A stretch of 64,000 bases of DNA from Massilia sp. erpn (lineage in GTDB: Bacteria; Pseudomonadota; Gammaproteobacteria; Burkholderiales; Burkholderiaceae_D). Both the position numbers and the translations under genes were made by a program. The DNA lies in the NCBI RefSeq assembly GCF_024400215.1, contig NZ_CP053748.1:3224001-3288000 (forward strand). The letters run 5' to 3'. Below the pieces are notes generated by a model. That model had not been told where the DNA came from, ran no database searches, and worked only from the letters and a program-made list of their open reading frames with translations. This document shows, piece after piece, positions 54,637 to 62,905 of this stretch; positions within the stretch are counted from its first letter, which is position 1, and each line of letters begins with the position of its first letter.

Positions 54637-55836
54637 ATGGCAGCCGATGACGACGAGGACGATTACGAAGCCTTCCTGCATATCGTGCATGTTTCGGACA
54701 TGCATTACCGCGATGGCGGCGGGCGCGAGGACCATGAGGCCGAGGAGGCCGTGCGCAAGCTGGCCGCCGGCTTGCGTGGACTGGGGGCGCGGGAACGCGC
54801 CGACAGTCTGTTGCGGCTGTGGCACCAGGGCTTGGCGGGCCACGATCCCTGGGCGCATGACCGCATGCGAAGTTTTTTGCGCAAGCTGGTGAAGGACCGC
54901 CAGTTCCAGGATGGCGAGATCTGGCTGGTCGATACGGGCGACCTCAGTTCCATGGGCGATCTGGCCTCGCTGGAAGCGGCGCACGACCATTTGCAGCAAT
55001 ACTGCAATATCCTGCATGCCAGCCAAATGCTGACCCTGTATGGCAACCACGATGCCTGGCCAGGCTGTTTTCCGGCGCGCGCCACGCCGGAAGCCCTGCA
55101 TGCGCACCGCACGGGCATGCGCGATACGCTTTTTCCATCGGCATGGCCGCTGGCGCCGCTGAGCATTCCGATCCCGCATACGGAATCGCGGGTGCTGCTG
55201 CATGCCGTGAGCAGCGCCATCGATGACCGGTTGCATAACAGCTTTGCGGTCGGAAAAGTCGGCATTGACCCCAACTGGCTATCGTGGCAGGAGGGCGTGA
55301 ATCAGTTGCAAAAGCTGGCCTACGACGCCGAGAGCCGCTGGCATGACGATGGCGTGACGCGCGATTTCCGTATTCTGGCCGTGCACCATCCTATTCATTT
55401 CCCCGAACGGCCCAGCCATACCCTGCATCTGTCCAACGATAAGGAAGTGGCGCAGGCGCTGATCCGTTTTGGCGACAAGAACCGCGGCAAGCTGGCCCAG
55501 CTGATTCTCAGCGGCCACACGCATGTGACGTTTCCACCGCTGGGCAAGCTGCCGCGCGAGGTGGCGGCACGCGTGTATGAGCCGCTGCGGGGCGGCCAGC
55601 TGCAATTGATCGCCGGTTCGCTGCTGCAAGCGGCCTACCGTGAGGATGGGGTGAGCGGGCTGCCGGAGGCGCCGTCGCAGGAATTCCAGGTATTGAGCTT
55701 TTTTGCCGCGCCGCATAATGCGCGGCGCCAGCTGGTGATCGAGCGCAGGGTGGCCTGCCGCCACAACCAGTCTGGCGACTACGCCTTCCAAGCGCTGAAA
55801 TCGGGGCGGGTGGAGGCGGTCGCCATGCTGTATTGA
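54637..55836 (+). CDS. Calcineurin-like metallophosphoesterase
   Basis: 399 residues. All metal-site motifs of the fold are visible: SDMH (DxH) near residue 20, DTGDL (GD), YGNHDAW (GNHD), AVHHPIHF, and SGHTHV (GHxH). An acidic N-terminus (AADDDEDDYEAF) precedes the domain. There is no signal peptide or membrane helix, so a cytoplasmic phosphohydrolase is likely. Substrates of this superfamily range from cyclic nucleotides and nucleoside polyphosphates to proteins, and the sequence does not decide. It is cotranscribed with a sigma-like factor, an uncommon pairing, and converges on an unknown helical gene. Confidence 0.85.
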   Translation: MAADDDEDDYEAFLHIVHVSDMHYRDGGGREDHEAEEAVRKLAAGLRGLGARERADSLLRLWHQGLAGHDPWAHDRMRSFLRKLVKDRQFQDGEIWLVDTGDLSSMGDLASLEAAHDHLQQYCNILHASQMLTLYGNHDAWPGCFPARATPEALHAHRTGMRDTLFPSAWPLAPLSIPIPHTESRVLLHAVSSAIDDRLHNSFAVGKVGIDPNWLSWQEGVNQLQKLAYDAESRWHDDGVTRDFRILAVHHPIHFPERPSHTLHLSNDKEVAQALIRFGDKNRGKLAQLILSGHTHVTFPPLGKLPREVAARVYEPLRGGQLQLIAGSLLQAAYREDGVSGLPEAPSQEFQVLSFFAAPHNARRQLVIERRVACRHNQSGDYAFQALKSGRVEAVAMLY

Positions 55837-55842
55837 GCGTTG

Positions 55843-56484
55843 CTAGCGGTTGCCCAGCTGCTCCATGCGGGCCGCTTCAAGCTCGCGTTTGGACTGGCGG
55901 CTGCGGGCGCCGGGCGTCATTGGCTGAAGGCGGGCCTGGGCCAGGCGCTGCAGGCGGCTGAGCAGATGATAGGTCTGCTGCGAGTCGAGGTAGTAGCGCG
56001 AGCAGGCCAGCTCCAGCTGGCGCCGCCGGGTACTGACGTACTCGTCGCGGAATTCGGCCAGCAGATGCGTGCCATCGTCGAGGCGACGCGCCTCGTCGTC
56101 GGCGAGGTCGGTCCAGAAGGCGGCCATGGTGAAGGCCAGATCCTGGCTGCGTGCGCGCAACCAAGCGTCATCGTCCAAGGGGGCGATGTGTTCGACGGTG
56201 GGACGCTGCAGCTCGCCGGCCAGCTGTTGCCGCAGCTGCCGCAGTTCGTCGTCGAGTTCTCCCTCTTGCTGATCGGCAAGCAGGCTGCGCAGCAGGCCGC
56301 CCACCTCGTCGGCGAGATCGTCGGCACTGGCCTTGGCGGTCTGGCTCAGCGATTGTACGGTGGACTTGAAAGCATCGTAAGCATAGGGGAGTAATGCCTG
56401 ACTGAGCGACTGGATGGATTGCTGGCGCAAGGCTGTCCTGGCCGGGTTTTCCATCAGCTCTTCAGGGATGTAGTTGCGTTTCAT
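55843..56484 (-). CDS. Unknown helical protein
   Basis: 213 residues with no recognised domain, signal peptide or membrane segment. It is almost entirely alpha-helical and charged (LADEVGGLLRSLLADQQEGELDDELRQLRQQLAGELQRP; LLSRLQRLAQARLQ), ending in an Arg/Lys/Glu-rich tail. Good GC-rich codon use supports it as a real gene. Its stop is 6 bp from the convergent metallophosphoesterase stop. The function is unknown; a structural or adaptor role is possible. Confidence 0.7.
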   Translation of the reverse strand: MKRNYIPEELMENPARTALRQQSIQSLSQALLPYAYDAFKSTVQSLSQTAKASADDLADEVGGLLRSLLADQQEGELDDELRQLRQQLAGELQRPTVEHIAPLDDDAWLRARSQDLAFTMAAFWTDLADDEARRLDDGTHLLAEFRDEYVSTRRRQLELACSRYYLDSQQTYHLLSRLQRLAQARLQPMTPGARSRQSKRELEAARMEQLGNR

Positions 56485-56622
56485 GCCATAAACCTTTCAT
56501 TCGGTAAGCGTTCACATTGCGACTCCTTTCGCCACAGGGGCCTTAGCTCCGTTTTTTGGGGAGCACCTAGGTATATCGCTTGAACCGCCCGGCCGTGACA
56601 TTATTTCGTTTTTTTCGTTGGC

Positions 56623-57099
56623 TTAAGCCGTCTCCTCATTATGGTTCACCAGCAGCCGGGCGCCAGGGCCTTGTGTACCCAATTCATCGCAAGGATTGCG
56701 TAAACGGCAATTTTCCACCGAGAGGCAGCCGCAGCCGATGCAGTCGCCAAGCTGGTCGCGCAATTTGCTCAGGGTGGCGATCTTTTCGTCGAGTTCGGCC
56801 TGCCAGCGGCGCGACAGCCTGGCCCAGTCGGCCGCGTTGGGCGTGCGCCCGGCCGGCAGCTCGGCCAGGGCTTGCTGGATGGACGCAAGGGAAATGCCGA
56901 CCCGCTGCGCCACCTTGATCACGGCCACGCGACGCAGCACGTCGCGCGTGTAGCGGCGCTGGTTGCCGGCATTGCGCTGGCTGCCGATCAGCCCTTTTTC
57001 TTCGTAGAAATGAATGGCCGAGACGGCCACGCCGCTGCGCCGCGCCACCTCGCCCACCGTCAGTTGCCGGCTGCATTCGGCCGGATCGCATGTGCTCAT
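56623..57099 (-). CDS. soxR: Redox-sensitive regulator SoxR
   Basis: MerR-family [2Fe-2S] sensor of redox-cycling compounds. 158 residues. The helix-turn-helix ([26 protein letters not shown]) is followed by a dimerisation helix and the cluster motif [12 protein letters not shown], matching CxxCxC...C of SoxR. It is divergent from a SnoaL-like gene with a soxbox between them. soxS was not seen, as is usual outside enterics, so SoxR presumably acts directly on its neighbours. Confidence 0.95.
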   Translation of the reverse strand: MSTCDPAECSRQLTVGEVARRSGVAVSAIHFYEEKGLIGSQRNAGNQRRYTRDVLRRVAVIKVAQRVGISLASIQQALAELPAGRTPNAADWARLSRRWQAELDEKIATLSKLRDQLGDCIGCGCLSVENCRLRNPCDELGTQGPGARLLVNHNEETA

Positions 57100-57109
57100 C
57101 AGAAAGTCC

Positions 57110-57140
57110 TTGACCTCAAGTTAAGTTGAGGTTTTACACT
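57110..57140 (+). promoter_or_regulatory. SoxR-activated promoter with soxbox
   Basis: TTGACC, a 19-base spacer, TACACT. The long spacer is the hallmark of MerR/SoxR promoters. The spacer region holds CCTCAAGTTAAGTTGAGG (57114-57131), one base from the symmetric soxbox CCTCAAGTTAACTTGAGG. It reads toward the SnoaL-like gene and also lies just before soxR. Confidence 0.88.
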
Positions 57141-57174
57141 GCTTTGCAATTCAACGCAAGCACAGGAGAGCAGC

Positions 57175-57627
57175 ATGAGGGCTATCGACAATGTGGCGCG
57201 CAACAAGGCCGTGGTGCGCAAGCTGTATGAGGAATGTTTTAACCAGGAAAATCTGACCTTGCTGGACGAACTGATCGCGCCGGATTTCATTGGCAGCAAG
57301 GGCGAGCTGGGACCGCGCGAATTCGCCGCCACCGTGGCCTCGGTGCAGACCGGCTTTCCCGGCGTGCAGTTCCGCATCGAGGATTTGTTCGGCGAAGGCG
57401 ACCGCATTGCCGTGCGCTGGACCTTCAACGCGGCCCATGGCGGCCCGTTTGCCGGCGTCCCGCCCAGCAATGTGCAAGTGAGCCAGCAGGGCAATGTGAT
57501 TTACCAGTTGCGCGACGGCCGGATCACCCGCGCCTGGCTGCAGCTGGACCGGCTCGGCGTGCTGCAGCAGATCGGCGTGATGCCGCCCAGTTTCGCCGCG
57601 CCGCGGCCGGCCGCCGTGGCCGCGTGA
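57175..57627 (+). CDS. SnoaL-like / ester cyclase family protein
   Basis: 150 residues with the NTF2-like fold pattern: ARNKAVVRKLYEECFNQENL, LDELIAPDFIG, TGFPGVQFRIEDLFGEGDRIAVRWTFNAAHGGPFAGVPPS, GRITRAWLQLDRLGVLQQIG. Ester-cyclase-like members are often annotated as polyketide cyclases, but stress-linked members have no known reaction. The ATG has AGGAG upstream. Expression is probably SoxR-activated through the soxbox promoter, suggesting a role with redox-active or aromatic compounds. Confidence 0.85.
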   Translation: MRAIDNVARNKAVVRKLYEECFNQENLTLLDELIAPDFIGSKGELGPREFAATVASVQTGFPGVQFRIEDLFGEGDRIAVRWTFNAAHGGPFAGVPPSNVQVSQQGNVIYQLRDGRITRAWLQLDRLGVLQQIGVMPPSFAAPRPAAVAA

Positions 57628-57702
57628 AGAGGATGGCCGTATGGACCACAAGCAGTTCCTCGCCATGTGGCGGGACGATGTGCCGTGCAGCTGTGGCGTA
57701 GC

Positions 57703-58557
57703 TCAGCCGATGAACGAATCGAATTGCAGGTCGAATTCCTGCAAGGCTTTTTGCGCGTTCTGCATCTTCTTGCGGAACTCGGGACCGCGCTGCAGCGCCA
57801 GTCCCACCGCCAGCACGTCGATCACCACCAGGTAGGCCAGGCGCGCCGAAATCGGCGTGTAGGGATCGGTGTTGAAGATCAGGTCGATCGGAATCAGCAC
57901 CGTCGCCATCTCAGCCAGCGGCGTGCCGGACGGCGCCAGCACGATGACGTCGGCGCCGCCACGGCGCGCCAGCTTGACTGAACGCACCAGGGCCGGGCTG
58001 TTGCCGCGCTGCGAGATCGCCACCACGGCGTCGCCGGTGCGCAGCAGCGCGGCGGCGATGCTGTGGATGGCCGGGTCGGCGTAGGCCACGGTGGGCACGC
58101 CGGAGCGGAAGAATTTATGCTGGGCATCGGCCGCCACGATGCCGGACGTGCCCTGGCCGTAGAACTCGATCTTGCTGGCACGCGACAGGATGTCGAGCGC
58201 CTGCTGGATCGGCTCGGCCTGCAGATTATTGCGCAGGTCGAGCAGGGTGTTGATCGAGCGGCTGCAGATCTTGTTGACCAGATCGGCCGCCAGGTCGTCC
58301 TGGGTCGGCTGCTCGTTGAGGCCGGGCAGGGCCAGCGCCAGGCCTTGCGCCAGTTTCAGCTTGAACTCATGCCAGCCGTCGTAGCCCAGGGTGCGGCAGA
58401 AGCGCACCACGGTCGGTTCCGACACCTGGGCGTGCTTGGCCAGGCAGGTGATGTTTTCGTTCACCGTGCGCGACGGATTGTCGAGCACCGACAGGGCGAC
58501 CTTGCGCTCGGACTTCGACAGCGAGTCGAGCTGGGTGCGGATGGAATCGAGCAGCAT
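57703..58557 (-). CDS. hexR: RpiR-family repressor HexR
   Basis: Regulator of glucose and Entner-Doudoroff genes. 284 residues from ATG at 58557, which overlaps the zwf stop by one base (TGATG). The N-terminal HTH_6 domain has LSKSERKVALSVLDNPSRTVNENITCLAKHAQVSEPTVVRFCRTLGYDGWHEFK. The SIS sugar-phosphate-binding domain (FYGQGTSGIVAADAQHKFFRSG, AISQRGNSPALVRSVKLARRGGADVIVLAPSGTPLA) follows. HexR is known to bind KDPG, which releases it from DNA. Four candidate operators lie at zwf and pgi/edd. Confidence 0.92.
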   Translation of the reverse strand: MLLDSIRTQLDSLSKSERKVALSVLDNPSRTVNENITCLAKHAQVSEPTVVRFCRTLGYDGWHEFKLKLAQGLALALPGLNEQPTQDDLAADLVNKICSRSINTLLDLRNNLQAEPIQQALDILSRASKIEFYGQGTSGIVAADAQHKFFRSGVPTVAYADPAIHSIAAALLRTGDAVVAISQRGNSPALVRSVKLARRGGADVIVLAPSGTPLAEMATVLIPIDLIFNTDPYTPISARLAYLVVIDVLAVGLALQRGPEFRKKMQNAQKALQEFDLQFDSFIG

Positions 58558-60029
58558 CAGTCTTCCGGCAGCGCTTCTTCGCGCCACTGCAAACCGTCGC
58601 GGCCGATCAGGGCGCTGGCCGCCGCCGGACCCCAGGTGCCGGAGGCATAGGGCAGCGGGGCGCTATCATCCTGTTCCCAGTTGTTCAGGATCGGCTCGAC
58701 CCATTCCCAGGCCGCTTCCAATTCGTCGCCGCGCATGAACAGGGTCAGCTGGCCACGCAGCACGTCGAGCAGCAGGCGCTCGTAAGCGTCCATGCGCGGC
58801 ATCTTGAAGGTTTCGCGGAAGTCCAGTTCCAGCTCGGCCGGTTTCAGGCGCATGCCTTCGCCCGGCGTCTTGGCCATCAGGTTCATGCGCAGACCTTCGT
58901 CCGGCTGCAGGCGGATCACCAGGGAATTGGGCTGGAAGCTCGACGTCGGCTGGTTGAAGATCGAGTGCGGGATCTGCTTGAAGCGCACCACGATCTCGGC
59001 CAGCGAGTCGGCCATGCGCTTGCCGGTGCGCAGATAGAAGGGCACGCCGGCCCAGCGCCAGGTGTCGATTTCGGCCTTCATGGCGACGAAGGTTTCGGTG
59101 CGCGAGTGCTGCGGCGCATCCGGTTCGTCGCGGTAGCTCGGCACGGGCTTGCCGTCCACATGGCCGGCGCGGTACTGGCCGCGCACGATGTTTTGCGCCA
59201 GGGTGGTCGGGGTGAAGCGTTTCAGCGAGCGCAACACCTGCAGCTTGGCGTCGCGTACGGCGTCCGGTGCGATCGAGGTGGGCGGTTCCATGGCGACGAT
59301 ACACAGCAGTTGCAGCAGGTGGTTTTGCAGCATGTCGCGCAGGGCGCCCGAGGTGTCGTAGTAACCGATGCGGTTGCCTACGCCGAGTTTTTCGGCGATG
59401 GTGATCTGCACGTCGGAAATCCACTCGCGGCGCCACAGCGGCTCGAACAGGATATTGCCGAAGCGCAGAGCCAGCAGATTCTGCACGGTTTCCTTGCCGA
59501 GGTAATGGTCGATCCGGTAGATCTGCGACTCCGAGAAGACCTCGCCCACTTCGGCGTTGATCTGTTTGGCCGACGCCAGGTCGCGGCCCAGCGGTTTTTC
59601 CAGCACCACGCGCGAATTCGGCGTGGCCAGGCCGTTCTCTTTCAGGTTGTCGCAGATCTGGGCGAACAGGTGGGGCGGCGTGGCCAGGTAGTAGACGCGG
59701 GTGATGGCCGGATCGGCGCGCAGCGCCTCGACCAGGGGCGCGTAGGTGTTCGACTCGGTCGCGTTGAGCGACACGTAGACGATGCGCTTGGTGAAGCGCT
59801 CCCAGTTTTCGGCCGTGACGGCGGGCGATTTGATATGGGGTTTGGAGGTGGTGCTGACGGTGTTCAGGAAGTCTTCCTGGCAGCAGTCCTGGCGGCCGAC
59901 GCAGATGATGCGGGCCGAGGGCGGCAGGTCGCCGCAGACGTCGCGGCTGAACATCGCGGGCAGCAATTTGCGCATTGCCAGGTCGCCGCTGCCGCCAAAC
60001 AGAACCAGATCAAAATCGGTAAGTGCCAT
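58557..60029 (-). CDS. zwf: Glucose-6-phosphate dehydrogenase
   Basis: Oxidises glucose-6-phosphate to 6-phosphogluconolactone with NAD(P)+. 490 residues. The cofactor loop is FGGSGDLAMRKLLPA, and the active-site segment RIDHYLGKETVQNLLALRFGN contains the catalytic His pair region. The C-terminal domain is complete (PYASGTWGPAAASALI). It is followed by hexR with overlap. Two HexR-like boxes lie at 27-73 bp upstream of the ATG. Confidence 0.97.
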   Translation of the reverse strand: MALTDFDLVLFGGSGDLAMRKLLPAMFSRDVCGDLPPSARIICVGRQDCCQEDFLNTVSTTSKPHIKSPAVTAENWERFTKRIVYVSLNATESNTYAPLVEALRADPAITRVYYLATPPHLFAQICDNLKENGLATPNSRVVLEKPLGRDLASAKQINAEVGEVFSESQIYRIDHYLGKETVQNLLALRFGNILFEPLWRREWISDVQITIAEKLGVGNRIGYYDTSGALRDMLQNHLLQLLCIVAMEPPTSIAPDAVRDAKLQVLRSLKRFTPTTLAQNIVRGQYRAGHVDGKPVPSYRDEPDAPQHSRTETFVAMKAEIDTWRWAGVPFYLRTGKRMADSLAEIVVRFKQIPHSIFNQPTSSFQPNSLVIRLQPDEGLRMNLMAKTPGEGMRLKPAELELDFRETFKMPRMDAYERLLLDVLRGQLTLFMRGDELEAAWEWVEPILNNWEQDDSAPLPYASGTWGPAAASALIGRDGLQWREEALPED

Positions 60030-60055
60030 AATGTGTGAGTGCCGGTGGATTGTTT

Positions 60056-60070
60056 TGAAAATTTACTACG
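60056..60070 (-). promoter_or_regulatory. HexR-like operator, zwf proximal
   Basis: Minus strand CGTAGTAAATTTTCA, resembling the HexR motif TGTARTNAAATTACA and the three other boxes in this locus. It lies 27 bp upstream of the zwf start. Confidence 0.6.
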
Positions 60071-60087
60071 TAAATCTGCTTTTTGCA

Positions 60088-60102
60088 AGAAAAATTACTA
60101 CA
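60088..60102 (-). promoter_or_regulatory. HexR-like operator, zwf distal
   Basis: Minus strand TGTAGTAATTTTTCT, the second copy in the zwf upstream gap and spaced about three helical turns from the first, which would fit cooperative binding. Confidence 0.6.
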
Positions 60103-60115
60103 TTTCACCCGACTT

Positions 60116-61009
60116 TCAATCGCGGTAGGCGGCTTCTTCGCGGCCAGCCACGGCCACTTCCACTGCCAGCACGCGGCCGCTCAGCGGCAGCTGCGCCAGT
60201 TCGGCGGCGGGGCGCTTGCCGGCGCTGGTGATATACAGCGTGCGCAGTTCGGGGCCGCCAAAGGCCACCATGGTCGGGCAGCGCACGGGCAGGCGGATCT
60301 CGTCGAGCTGCTCGCCGGCCGGGGACAGCTTCAGCACGCGGCCGCCTTCGAACATCGCCACCCAGTAATTGCCTTCGCTGTCGACGGCCGCGCCGTCGGG
60401 ACGGCCGCCATAGCTGCTGCTGGCCTTGTCGGTGGAGAAGCGGCGCACATCGCGCTCATTCCATACCTGGCCGGTGAGCGGATCGAAATCGAAGCGGGTG
60501 ACGCGGTGGCTGGTGGTGTCGGCGTGGTACATGGTGCGTCCATCCGGGCTGAAACCGAGGCCGTTGGAGACCGTCATGCCGCCCGACCAGATCTTGCGCA
60601 GCTGGCCGCGCTCCAGGCAGTACATCTCGGCGGCCGGCTTGTCGCGCGGCTCGTAGATAGTGCCGCACCAGAAGCGGCCGGCGGCGTCGGTCTTGCCGTC
60701 GTTGAAGCGGGTGGTGGCCATGTCGAAGGGCGCGGGCGCCACTTCGCTCAGGACGCCGCTGTCGGTATCGAGATGGGCGAAGCCGCTGCGCAGGGCCACC
60801 ATCAGGCCGCCGCGCTCGGCGCGCGCGATGGCGGACGGTTCGCTCGCCATCTTCCAGCTGCGGCGCGCGCCGCTGGCCGGATGCAGGCGGTGGATGGCGA
60901 AGCCATCGATATCGACCCAGTACAGGGCTTGTTCGGCCGCATGCCAGAGCGGGCATTCGCCCACCACCATGGCCTCGTCGCAAACGGCGCGGATGCTGTA
61001 TTCGCTCAT
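60116..61009 (-). CDS. SMP-30/gluconolactonase-family lactonase
   Basis: 297 residues forming a six-blade propeller. The metal-binding set of the family is visible: Glu in GECPLW, Asn in RFNDGK and SNGLGFSPD, and Asp in GRPDGAAVD. Family members open sugar lactones. It lies between pgi and zwf, with no other 6-phosphogluconolactonase (pgl) in the window, so it may supply that step. Direct evidence for phosphorylated substrates is lacking. It follows pgi by 13 bp in one leftward operon. Confidence 0.88.
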   Translation of the reverse strand: MSEYSIRAVCDEAMVVGECPLWHAAEQALYWVDIDGFAIHRLHPASGARRSWKMASEPSAIARAERGGLMVALRSGFAHLDTDSGVLSEVAPAPFDMATTRFNDGKTDAAGRFWCGTIYEPRDKPAAEMYCLERGQLRKIWSGGMTVSNGLGFSPDGRTMYHADTTSHRVTRFDFDPLTGQVWNERDVRRFSTDKASSSYGGRPDGAAVDSEGNYWVAMFEGGRVLKLSPAGEQLDEIRLPVRCPTMVAFGGPELRTLYITSAGKRPAAELAQLPLSGRVLAVEVAVAGREEAAYRD

Positions 61010-61022
61010 ATCGTGTATCCCG

Positions 61023-62672
61023 TTACTGTACTTTGGCGGCTTTCGCCATCAGGATCAGGCCATTGGTCGAGCTGTCGTGGCGCGCCGGGTCGCTTTCGCC
61101 GGTCAGCTCGGACTCGATCTTCTTGGCCAGCACCTTGCCCAGCTCCACACCCCACTGGTCGAAGCTGGCGATATCCCACAGCACGCCTTGCACGAAAGTC
61201 TTGTGCTCGTAGAGTGCGATCAGGGCGCCCAGGGTGGCGGGGGTCAGCTGGTCCATCAGGATGGTGTTGCTGGGGCGGTTGCCGGGGAAGGTCTTGTGCG
61301 GCACCAGCGCTTCGATCTGCTCGGACGGGAGCTGTTGTGCGGCCAGTTCGGCGCGCACCTCGTCCGCAGTCTTGCCCTTCATGAAGGCTTCCGACTGGGC
61401 GAAGCAGTTGGCCAGCAGGGCGTCGTGGTGGCCGTCCAGGTCGTGGGTCGGGCGTAGCGCGGCGATGAAGTCGATCGGGATGATGTCCGTACCCTGGTGC
61501 AGCAGCTGGAAGTAGGCATGCTGGGCGTTGGTGCCGCACTCGCCCCAGACCACCGGGCAGGTCGGCGTGTCGACCGGCTGGCCGCTGCGCGTGACGCGCT
61601 TGCCGTTGCTTTCCATATCAAGCTGTTGCAGATAGGCCGGGAAGCGGTTCAGATCCTGATGGTAGGGCGCGATGGTCAGCGAGGTGGCGCCGAGGAACTG
61701 GCGGTTCCAGAAGCCGGTCAGGGCCAGCAGCACGGGCATATTCTGCTCCAGCGGCGCGGTGCGGAAATGCTCGTCCATCGCATAGGCGCCTTCCAGCAGG
61801 GTGCTGAAATAGCCGAAGCCCACGCTCAGCGCCACCGGCAGGCCGATGGCCGACCACAGCGAATAGCGGCCGCCGACCCAGTCCCAGAAGGGGAACATGT
61901 TCTCGGGATCGATGCCGAAGGCCCGCACGGCGGCGGTGTTGGTGGAAACGGCGACGAAGTGGCGCGCCAGATGCTCTTCCTTGGCCGAGGCCAGGAACCA
62001 GCGCCGCGCCGTATGCGCGTTGAGCATGGTCTCGGCCGTGGTGAAGGTTTTCGAGGCCACGATGAACAGGGTGGTGTCGGGCTTGACCTGTTCCAGCACG
62101 GCGTCCATATCGTGCCCGTCCACATTCGAGACGAAGTGCATCTTCAGGCGCGGATGGGCGTAGGAGCGCAGCGCCAGGCAGGCCATCTTCGGCCCCAGGT
62201 CGGAGCCGCCGATGCCGATGTTGACGATGTCGGTGATGGGCTTGCCGCTATGGCCGAGCCAGGCGCCGGCGCGCACGCGGTCGGTGAAGGCCTTGATGCG
62301 ATCCAGCACGGCGTGCACATCGGCGCCCACGTCCTGGCCGTCGACGATCAGCTGCTTGCCGCGCGGCATACGCAGCGCCGTGTGCAGCACGCTGCGGTGT
62401 TCGGTAAGATTGATTTTCTCACCGGCGAACATGGCGTCGCGCTGGGCTTCCACGCCGCGTTCGCGCGCCAGGTCGAGCAGCAGGGCGATGGTGCGGGTGT
62501 CGGCGCGGTTCTTCGAATAGTCGAGGAAGAGGCCGGCCGCGTCCGTCGTCATGGCCGGAAAGCGCTGGGCATCAGCGGCGAACAGCTGGCGCAACTGCCA
62601 GTCCTTGGCCTCGGCGGCGTGGGATTCGAGAGCCCGGAAGCTGGCGGTGGAGGTCAGGGGAGGCTGGCGCAT
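61023..62672 (-). CDS. pgi: Glucose-6-phosphate isomerase
   Basis: Interconverts glucose-6-phosphate and fructose-6-phosphate. 549 residues. Both SIS domains are complete, with signatures [28 protein letters not shown] ([14 protein letters not shown]), [16 protein letters not shown], and near the C-terminus [13 protein letters not shown]. The catalytic Glu/His/Lys regions are conserved ([42 protein letters not shown]). It is the first gene of the operon pgi-lactonase-zwf-hexR, divergent from edd. Confidence 0.97.
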   Translation of the reverse strand: MRQPPLTSTASFRALESHAAEAKDWQLRQLFAADAQRFPAMTTDAAGLFLDYSKNRADTRTIALLLDLARERGVEAQRDAMFAGEKINLTEHRSVLHTALRMPRGKQLIVDGQDVGADVHAVLDRIKAFTDRVRAGAWLGHSGKPITDIVNIGIGGSDLGPKMACLALRSYAHPRLKMHFVSNVDGHDMDAVLEQVKPDTTLFIVASKTFTTAETMLNAHTARRWFLASAKEEHLARHFVAVSTNTAAVRAFGIDPENMFPFWDWVGGRYSLWSAIGLPVALSVGFGYFSTLLEGAYAMDEHFRTAPLEQNMPVLLALTGFWNRQFLGATSLTIAPYHQDLNRFPAYLQQLDMESNGKRVTRSGQPVDTPTCPVVWGECGTNAQHAYFQLLHQGTDIIPIDFIAALRPTHDLDGHHDALLANCFAQSEAFMKGKTADEVRAELAAQQLPSEQIEALVPHKTFPGNRPSNTILMDQLTPATLGALIALYEHKTFVQGVLWDIASFDQWGVELGKVLAKKIESELTGESDPARHDSSTNGLILMAKAAKVQ

Positions 62673-62721
62673 AATATCCGTGTAGAAGAAATGGAATTTG
62701 TCTAACTATACAATAAAATCA

Positions 62722-62736
62722 GGTAAATTCACTACA
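62722..62736 (-). promoter_or_regulatory. HexR-like operator upstream of pgi
   Basis: Minus strand TGTAGTGAATTTACC, about 50 bp before the pgi ATG, with a TATAGT -10-like element just downstream (about 62706-62711). Confidence 0.6.
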
Positions 62737-62865
62737 ATTCAATTGCGGGCAGCTGTTACATTGGTTTTCCGTGCTGCACATAATGAGTCTCAAAGGCAAT
62801 TTTGATTGCCATTCTGCCTAATCTGCTCAATCCTGCAGCACGTAAATACGCGGTTTACTGAAAAG

Positions 62866-62880
62866 TGTAGTAAAATTTCA
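62866..62880 (+). promoter_or_regulatory. HexR-like operator upstream of edd
   Basis: TGTAGTAAAATTTCA, 26 bp before the edd ATG, followed by a further GTAAATTCA. It matches the family of boxes at zwf and pgi, with half-sites resembling TGTARTNNNATTACA. Confidence 0.65.
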
Positions 62881-62905
62881 GTAAATTCATCGATAAGGAA
62901 TGATT

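Noticed and set aside
57641..57835. Small plus-strand frame starting MDHKQFLAMWRDD after the SnoaL-like gene
   Set aside because: It has a passable ribosome site, but most of it is antisense to the end of hexR and no conserved domain is visible. A gene remnant is possible but unsupported.
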